From: Mesonia aestuariivivens
GTDB lineage: Bacteria; Bacteroidota; Bacteroidia; Flavobacteriales; Flavobacteriaceae
Assembly (NCBI RefSeq): GCF_019311235.1
Contig: NZ_JAHWDF010000009.1
Coordinates: 62,001 to 126,000 of the forward strand
Direction of reading: 5' to 3'
DNA: 64,000 bases
Below are positions 58,801 to 64,000 of the stretch, in pieces; the stretch's first letter is position 1; the number at the start of each line of letters is the position of its first letter. The position numbers were made by a program, and so were the translations under genes. The notes under the pieces were generated by a model. That model did no database searches and was not told the origin of the DNA. It saw only the letters and a program-made list of their open reading frames with translations.

Positions 58801-59546
58801 GCTAACCAAATATTTCCAAAATCATCTTGATAAATTTTTTCAATTTCATTGCTGTTAAATGAATAGGGGGAATAGGTATCGTGCGTATAATGCTCAATTA
58901 ATTCATTCTTTACATTTTGAGGCGTGTTCGGGATAATATAAAGTCCGTTTCTTTTAGTGGCATACCATATATTTCCTTTACTGTCTTTTAGAATATCATT
59001 AATTTGAAGATCAGGATGATTTTGTAATAAAAAGTTTTTAAGCACTCCTAAACGATCTGAATTTTTAATATTCTCTTTTGAAATTTCTTTAAACTGATTA
59101 TGAGAAAAAACACGATAACCATTAGGCATTTTTACCGCTATTTCACCAGTATGCGTTAGGGCTAAGCTAAGCGGTTGCTTTTGAAAATGAAACTGCTGAA
59201 ATACTCCATCTCCTATGTAACGAGAGACACTTTTATTATCGGTAAGAATCCAAATATTTTGATGTATATCTCTATTTAAGTCTTTAATCACATTGCCAGA
59301 AATACCAGTATTGTCTTGCAAATCGTACTTAAAAACTGTGATGTTTTGCCCATCATACCTGTTCAAACCATCCCAAGTTCCTATCCATAAACGCCCCTGT
59401 TTATCACTACTCATGTTTTTTACAGAGTTGTTAGAAAGTCCTTCTTTTGTCGTAAAAGATTTAAATTTTAAGTGTTGTGCAAAAGCAACACTTCCAATAA
59501 GAAAGCAAAGAAGGTAAGAAATATGAAGTGATGGGGATTTAATCAT
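55845..59546 (-). CDS. hybrid two-component-like sensor with degenerate phosphorelay and intact AraC domain
   Basis: A 1233-residue protein: signal peptide, two seven-bladed propeller halves (about 25-600, repeated GNIWLA/GHLWVGT motifs), Y_Y_Y domain, one transmembrane helix (about 682-700), coiled coil, then relics of HisKA, HATPase and receiver, and an AraC helix-turn-helix (about 1125-1233). At the HisKA site the residue aligned with the phosphoacceptor His is Asn774 (LNSFKPKL). The ATPase G boxes are missing, and the receiver Asp and Lys positions read Asn1035 (VVYNAQL) and Leu (YLPID). Signalling may be direct or allosteric. Confidence 0.88.
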   Translation of the reverse strand: MIKSPSLHISYLLCFLIGSVAFAQHLKFKSFTTKEGLSNNSVKNMSSDKQGRLWIGTWDGLNRYDGQNITVFKYDLQDNTGISGNVIKDLNRDIHQNIWILTDNKSVSRYIGDGVFQQFHFQKQPLSLALTHTGEIAVKMPNGYRVFSHNQFKEISKENIKNSDRLGVLKNFLLQNHPDLQINDILKDSKGNIWYATKRNGLYIIPNTPQNVKNELIEHYTHDTYSPYSFNSNEIEKIYQDDFGNIWLAHKDGGISMAYAGSEQITTIFPHPTKFPHLPNESIRAITKDNQSNIWLGYYTKGIYHYSEKTKCYLAYQIQEAKANPDWYRIRSFYTDSNGHLWVGTYAGLVKITPKGYQLFKAETHADFPNNRNYAFQEDEQQKLWIACWGGLAKLNLNTDTFEAFPHQKDLAPFHVRHVIKHQDTLVMATENQGVIFFTEAQGVIKRLTTKDGITGNSIYKLYHDQHTGYYWIATLGGVSIYDFPHGVIKNITEESGLPSHMVYGLLENKNKVWLSTTKGIATIQKKGYEVAQLPKDQGWQAEEFSEGAVYQDEKGMLFFGGISGLSYLQPNAYHYAVKTPKLQINIDGKELYPNVLTKAYQENTFTFSAIPIQFSGVAPKIYYQLEGVDKDWKLYQNKRITYKNLEPGRYSLLTKMNTKGSKSKKHIILEIETPFYQTSPFYLLIFGAILLIGVMIILRKNWLAKRLHKIMEAKIEARTRMIETQKLELLQANQHLEERHKELNAQQQQVLELHHQLKDRDFEVDKFKTFVLNSFKPKLANLVAITHSLKKSPESKQLEQELTQLIRKISEWDYLDQIAELGTLVPSEIHFKKLIQTIYRQLQSFSFSFDFTLKYQILTVSDLISLDVLRVKLLFQYLIHEVIKYVEQEASLILHTSLTENEMLIELSSSSSLLNEQWENIINYSPYYKAVKVLINDLGGELVKNTNEFKLRIHLPILNVTKVASRSGIVLLKHLEDDAAKLQPSILVYCEEEEVQLVHHLLEGMAEPIIFEHEVNALPSALQQINVKALVVYNAQLTSAFVEVISQPAFKILPSAYIAEQIDLALEEQALDYGLKTVIYLPIDKSFLQKKMNHLIQQYQKTHHTGFLDKLLPTAKTEALNLNPHQKLVKQALALIREEIGNAEFNVDRLISELEISRTKCYRVFKEVLHQSPSEVIIGLRLQNAEKLLGEGNLNVSEISFECGFKDPKYFSRMFKKHYGSSPKNFQLKQNH

Positions 59547-59682
59547 GTCGCGAAATTAAAACCCCCCGAATATTAAACGTTAATTTAGTATTACCTTTTT
59601 AGATCGATAGGTTATGATTGAGTAAGGATATTAATAAGAAGAAAGACTTTTAATATTTTATTCTCCATGTGGGGTTGAAAGC

Positions 59683-59722
59683 AAAAAAGGTTGAGTTTAA
59701 AAAATTAAACTCAACCTTTTTT
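59683..59722 (-). terminator. intrinsic terminator of the DUF4494 gene
   Basis: Stem GGTTGAGTTTA / TAAACTCAACC with 5-nt loop, A run before and T run after. Confidence 0.9.
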
Positions 59723-59741
59723 ATATGGAATAAACTTTTGT

Positions 59742-60305
59742 TTAAGCCTGTTCTTCGCTCACTAACGAATCTTCCTGCGCTAAGGCCTCGTCTTCGTCGT
59801 TCGCAAAAGGAACTGAATTCTTTAAACGCATAAATTCTTCTGCCCGTGCTGTATCTTCTTCTTCTCCTGTAAAATAAGGAAATACATCCATAATGGGCGA
59901 TTCCGCTACCGCAGGAATACTATATTCACTCATCGTATCTTTCATCACGTGCTCGGTATTTTCAAAAGCTTCTTTTACATCATTGGCTTGCACTAAAAGG
60001 TATTGATTGGTTTTGCGCTCTTTCCCACTCTCTTCATCAAAGGCAATGAGTGAAATTTTAGACTTAAACCAACGGTCTGCATTTTCAAAGGGATGAATTT
60101 CTGCATAATTTGCCACCTTAATATTGGTAATCAAAATTTCTTCTCCATCACTAAGGTAAACCGACATTTCTTCTGTAATTCGCTTTTCAGCTTCAGTGTA
60201 AGAAATGGCATCGACCAAAAAAGGTTCTGTTTTTACTTTTCGGGTTCCGGAAGCTTCATCCGTTTTTCTATATTTCACTTTACATTCATACCAAGTTGCG
60301 CTCAT
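59742..60305 (-). CDS. DUF4494 domain protein
   Basis: A 187-residue acidic protein of the Bacteroidota family DUF4494 (WYECKVKYRKTDEASG at the start, RWFKSKISLIAFDEESGKER in the middle). No catalytic motif or signal peptide is seen; function unknown. The last 35 residues are Glu/Asp-rich. Monocistronic, with its own terminator. Confidence 0.85.
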   Translation of the reverse strand: MSATWYECKVKYRKTDEASGTRKVKTEPFLVDAISYTEAEKRITEEMSVYLSDGEEILITNIKVANYAEIHPFENADRWFKSKISLIAFDEESGKERKTNQYLLVQANDVKEAFENTEHVMKDTMSEYSIPAVAESPIMDVFPYFTGEEEDTARAEEFMRLKNSVPFANDEDEALAQEDSLVSEEQA

Positions 60306-60837
60306 AATTATCTGTCTTTAGATCGCAAAAATAAAATTTAAGCACTTGGAATCAAGCTATCGCTACAGATAGATATTCACAATTTAACGCCAAGTTCGAT
60401 AGTTCATTTATGCTAAGCAGTTTAACTGAAGATTATTCTGATTTTTCAGTTAGCTCTTCTTGGGTTAATTCAAGATTAACTATTCTATAAAATATCTTCC
60501 TTAATTTACAAAGTCTTTTTTTATTAACTTAAATACAAAAAAGGAACAACTACGCTACTAATTTTTCAAAAAAAGGCTGCTAAATTAATTAAATAGACAA
60601 ATTACTTTTTATCAAATCAATTTTCAAGCATAGGTAAATAATTAATAAACAAGAAGCTACAAATATTAAACATGCATATTTTATTTATTTATACGTATAA
60701 AAACAATGGGATTAATAATTAATGCTTACAAAATAAGAAGACCTAGTAAATTCAATTTTGTTAAAAAATCACTTCAACCCAAGTGAGTTAATTTAGCTTA
60801 TGTCGCATATTATTACCCTAAAAATTTTATTGAATTT
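60306..60837. other. 532-bp AT-rich intergenic region
   Basis: I see no gene, RNA or repeat in it. It should contain the promoters of DUF4494 and of the glycosidase unit; no clear TAnnTTTG was found in a good position. Confidence 0.5.
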
Positions 60838-62987
60838 ATGAAAAAACGTACGACTACTTCACTCTCTTATATTTTAAGTCTAAACCTAATTTTTGTATTT
60901 CTATCGAGTTGGGCAAAACCTCAACAAAATATTACGATTTCAGCAGACACTAGCTCTCCACAAATTCAATTTGCGGTAACTCATATTCAAAATGCCTTAA
61001 CCAAAAAAGGAATGAGTTCTCAAATAACTCAAAGTAAAAGCGCAAGAATTATTTTCAGTATAGATGCAAATGAAAATGGTATCGAAAAAGAAGGTTTCAT
61101 ACTTCGCAACATTCTAAAGAACCAAATAAAAATTACAGCTTTAGATGAAGCAGGTGCGATGTATGGCGGTTTAGAACTTGCCGAACAAATCGCCATTTAT
61201 GGTTTAAATGGAGTGAAAGAGACAACTCAACATCCATATATGGCTATGCGCGGTCCTAAATTTAATATTCCGCTAGATGCTAGAAGCCCCAGTTATTCCA
61301 GACATGAGTGATGTGGGATATGGAATTCTGGAAAAATTATATTGATAAACTCGCACGAGATCGTTATAATTATGTTTCGATATGGAGTTTAAACCCGTAT
61401 CCTTCAATGGTTCGCACACCCGGTTACGAAGATATCGCCTTAGACAATGTTTTACGATCTACCGGTAAATTTAAAGATCATTATCCTTTAAAAGGTAAAA
61501 AATTTGACGGCCCAGAAATTTTAGACCCTACCGAAGTGGTGGTTGAAATCACGATGGATGAAAAAATTGAATTTTGGCGAGCGGTGATGAAATATGCCAA
61601 AAGCAAAAACATTAAATTCTACATGGTAAACTGGAATATTTACGATTACGGAATCTTTGGTAAACATGGCATCACTACTGATCAAGATAACGAAGTGACC
61701 AAAGATTATTTCCGAAAAAGTGTAAAAGCAATGCTCTTAACCTATCCAGATTTAGCCGGTTTTGGATTAACGACAGGAGAAAACATGAATCCGCACGACC
61801 CGATTGCTGCTGAAAATTGGGCTTTTGAAACCTACGGACAAGGAATGTTAGATGCCGCTAAAGAAATGCCAAACCGAAAATTCACCTTAATTCATCGTCA
61901 ACACTGGACAAAAGCAAAAGATGTAAAAGCAAGTTTTGGACCGGTGATTAAAAACAAGAACATCGATTTAATTTTCTGCTACAAATATGCAGGAGCTCAT
62001 TCTTATAGTAGCACTCAGCATAATTTTGATGAAGATTTTTTAAAAGATATTGAGCTGGTCGAAATGGAAACCATTTGGGGAATTAGAAATGACGATAATT
62101 ATATGTTTCGTTGGGGAGCAGCCGACTTTGTTCGAGAATTTGTAGAATATATTCCTAAAAAAGTTACTAGAGGATATTATTTTGGATCAGATCAATGGGT
62201 TTGGGGACGTGATTTTATAAGTAAAGATCCTGAGGTTTTAGGAAGTTTAGAAATTGAAAAGCATTGGTATTCTTGGATGTTATGGGGAAGATTAGGCTAC
62301 AATCCTAAACTGTCTAACGATAGAATTACAGGTATTATTCAAAATCATTTTCCTGAAACAAATGCCGAAAAATTATTCCGTGCTTGGCAAGCAGCGTCGA
62401 TGACCTATCCCGTCACCACTGGTTTTCATTTTTTTGGTCACGATATGCAATGGTCTATTGAAGGCTGTATGAGCGAACCTCGTGCGGCACGAAATAAAAA
62501 AGGATTTCATGATGTAAAACGGTTTATTGCTTCATCACCACATCCGTTAGCAGGCTATCAGTCGATTCATGAATTTATTAATATGCAAAAAAATGGGACC
62601 ACTACCCAACTAAAAACTCCTTTAGAAGTCGCACAACTATTGCACGAGAATTCTGAAAAAGCACTGCAATTAACAGAAGAATTGTTAACCGCGAAAGATC
62701 CGGAACTAATACGCACCTTAACCGATATAAAACTGATGGCTCTTCTAGGAGAGTATTATTCACTAAAAATTGAAGCAGCTACCACTTTATCAGTATACTC
62801 AAGATGAATGCTACAAAAAAGCTTCCGTTACTCAACTTACAAAAGCATTTAACCTTTTCAAAACCTATGCTAAGCTAGCTCAAAACATTATATCAATCCT
62901 ATTTGGATGAATCGTGTAAGAACTTTTGAATGGACTCCATTAATTGAGGAAGCTAAAAAAGATATCGAGATTGCCAAGAACTATTAA
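60838..62987 (+). pseudogene. secreted glycoside hydrolase, broken by frameshifts
   Basis: The reading frame is spread over four pieces: 60838-61311, 61308-62807, about 62794-62900 and about 62890-62987. The first breaks at SPSYS, where some ten residues also seem missing. The second needs removal of one T in the TTT near 62790, after which YQYTQDECYKKAS continues. The third needs one inserted base near 62888 before INPIWMNRVRTFEW. The N-terminal part resembles the zincin-like fold of GH20/GH67-type enzymes; the rest (YNYVSIWSLNPYP) fits a uronidase-like family. With uxu genes next to it, a glucuronide or galacturonide substrate is inferred. Confidence 0.75.
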
Positions 62988-63065
62988 TAAAAAAAGCAAA
63001 GCGGCAAATTATGACAACTTTCTTTTTTAAATTTATATGAATAAAAACAACAACCATAAAGAAAA

Positions 63066-63893
63066 ATGAATAAAATAGTAGTAATCACAGGAGCTGGAGG
63101 CATTTTATGCAGCACGTTAGCCAAAGCTCTGGCAAAAAAAGACTATCAAATTGCGGTATTAGATTTAAAGCTTGCTGCTGCCGAAAAAATAGTTGATGAG
63201 ATTAAAGCGGAAGGCGGAACTGCAATAGCTATCGAAAGTAATGTATTAGAAAGAAAATCTTTAGAAGTAGCCAGAGAAAAAGTAAATTCTTTATTAGGCA
63301 CATGTGATTTATTAATCAATGGCGCAGGTGGTAATCATCCGCTAGGTACCACTTCAAATCCTTATTTACAAAAAGAAGATCTAGCCAATACTCAAGAAGG
63401 TTTTAAAACTTTTTTCGATTTAGATACGCAAGGAATTGAATTTGTTTTCAATCTAAATTTTATAGGTACATTGTTACCTACTCAAGTTTTCGCCAAAGAT
63501 ATGGTGGGTAAAAAAGGCTGTAGCATCTTAAACATATCGTCTATGAATGCTTTTACGCCATTAACTAAAATACCGGCATATAGTGGTGCTAAAGCAGCAG
63601 TGTCTAATTTTACACAGTGGCTAGCCGTTCATTTTTCAAAAGTAGGTATTCGTGTTAATGCCTTAGCACCCGGATTTTTTCTCACCGATCAAAACCGAGC
63701 ACTGTTAACCAATAACGATGGAAGTTTAACTCAACGCGGACAACAAATTATAGATCAGACTCCTATGGGTCGTTATGGAGAACCCGAAGACTTAATAAGT
63801 ACTACTTTGTACTTGTGTGATGAAGCTTCTTCATTTGTCACTGGAGTGGTCATTCCTATTGACGGTGGATTTTCAGCCTACAGTGGAGTTTAA
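63066..63893 (+). CDS. uxuB: SDR family D-mannonate oxidoreductase (fructuronate reductase)
   Basis: A 275-residue short-chain dehydrogenase: cofactor motif GAGGIL at residues 9-14, NGAGGNHP, catalytic Ser-Tyr-Lys in ISSMNAF and YSGAKAA, and GFFLTDQNR. The GGNHP loop and length agree with the SDR-type UxuB that interconverts fructuronate and mannonate, and uxuA starts 22 nt downstream. Step in glucuronate catabolism. Confidence 0.88.
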   Translation: MNKIVVITGAGGILCSTLAKALAKKDYQIAVLDLKLAAAEKIVDEIKAEGGTAIAIESNVLERKSLEVAREKVNSLLGTCDLLINGAGGNHPLGTTSNPYLQKEDLANTQEGFKTFFDLDTQGIEFVFNLNFIGTLLPTQVFAKDMVGKKGCSILNISSMNAFTPLTKIPAYSGAKAAVSNFTQWLAVHFSKVGIRVNALAPGFFLTDQNRALLTNNDGSLTQRGQQIIDQTPMGRYGEPEDLISTTLYLCDEASSFVTGVVIPIDGGFSAYSGV

Positions 63894-63914
63894 CGAATTC
63901 AAATAAAAAACCTT

Positions 63915-64000
63915 ATGGAACAAACATGGCGTTGGTACGGGCCAAAAGATCCCGTATCCTTAACAGATATCAAACAAGCAGGAGCAACAGGTGTTGTTTC
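63915..64000 (+). CDS. uxuA: mannonate dehydratase, 3' part outside window
   Basis: The frame from the ATG at 63915 encodes [20 protein letters not shown] and then QAGATGVVS, the characteristic N-terminus of UxuA, which dehydrates D-mannonate to 2-keto-3-deoxygluconate. Only 28 residues are present. It follows the mannonate oxidoreductase gene in the same operon. Confidence 0.93.
   Translation, partial: MEQTWRWYGPKDPVSLTDIKQAGATGVV

Noticed and set aside
61308-62807. Stand-alone intact glycosidase gene starting at GTG 61308
   Set aside because: The protein continues recognisably upstream (60838-61311) and downstream (to 62987) in other frames, so it is an internal piece of a broken gene.
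1-64000. tRNA, rRNA or riboswitch genes
   Set aside because: I read the spacers for TPsiC-like arms and conserved riboswitch cores and saw none; a covariance-model search would be decisive.

Overview
The window looks like chromosomal DNA of a marine-type flavobacterium (Bacteroidota). The evidence is: AT-rich sequence; promoter -7 elements of the Bacteroidota form TAnnTTTG; a fused cbb3 oxidase subunit CcoN-CcoO; a SusC/SusD pair; a propeller/AraC regulator; menaquinone genes; and flavobacterial families such as DUF4494 and DUF6134. The genus is not determined. I saw no rRNA, tRNA, CRISPR array or complete insertion sequence.

Layout. 1-7.1 kb: 3' end of an M1 aminopeptidase, then a minus-strand block for menaquinone synthesis (menE, a CPBP protease, menC, a metallo-hydrolase, menA) with holA. 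7.1-13.8 kb: an orphan HsdR-N-like protein, a glycosyltransferase, an OmpA-type lipoprotein, a uracil-DNA-glycosylase-like protein and pyruvate carboxylase. 14.1-20.1 kb and 25-36.6 kb: a microaerobic respiration region. It holds a soluble FixL-like PAS kinase, a receiver-CRP/FNR fusion regulator, a universal stress protein, hemN, a group III truncated haemoglobin with a small membrane protein, and the full cbb3 oxidase set (ccoS, ccoNO, ccoQ, ccoP, ccoG, ccoH, a SafE-type protein, and the copper ATPase ccoI). 20.2-24.8 kb: general metabolism. 36.7-39.7 kb: small secreted or unknown proteins and an AraC regulator. 39.9-48.8 kb: a type I restriction-modification locus (hsdM, rhuM, hsdS, hsdR plus two accessory genes) containing an 84-unit heptanucleotide array and a TAEL repeat in hsdS. 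49.1-59.5 kb: a SusCD locus built around a fused glycerophosphodiesterase/alkaline phosphatase, with a hybrid-two-component-like regulator whose phosphorelay residues look lost. 60.8-64 kb: a frameshifted glycosidase, an SDR-type mannonate oxidoreductase and the start of uxuA (uronate catabolism).

The most notable signal is regulatory. Four 16-bp sites, written CCTGAYNNNNRTCATT in gene orientation (CCTGATTTTTGTCATT before usp-hemN; near-identical before the membrane protein-trHb pair, ccoS-NOQP and ccoI), each lie exactly 21 nt upstream of a -7 element. A fifth, weaker site has the same spacing before a CoA-transferase gene. That is the geometry of a class II CRP/FNR activator. The candidate regulator encoded beside the first site combines a FixJ-like receiver and a FixK-like DNA-binding part in one protein and sits next to a FixL-like kinase. 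This suggests a collapsed FixL-FixJ-FixK circuit for low-oxygen control. The promoter positions also correct the starts of ccoS and ccoI.
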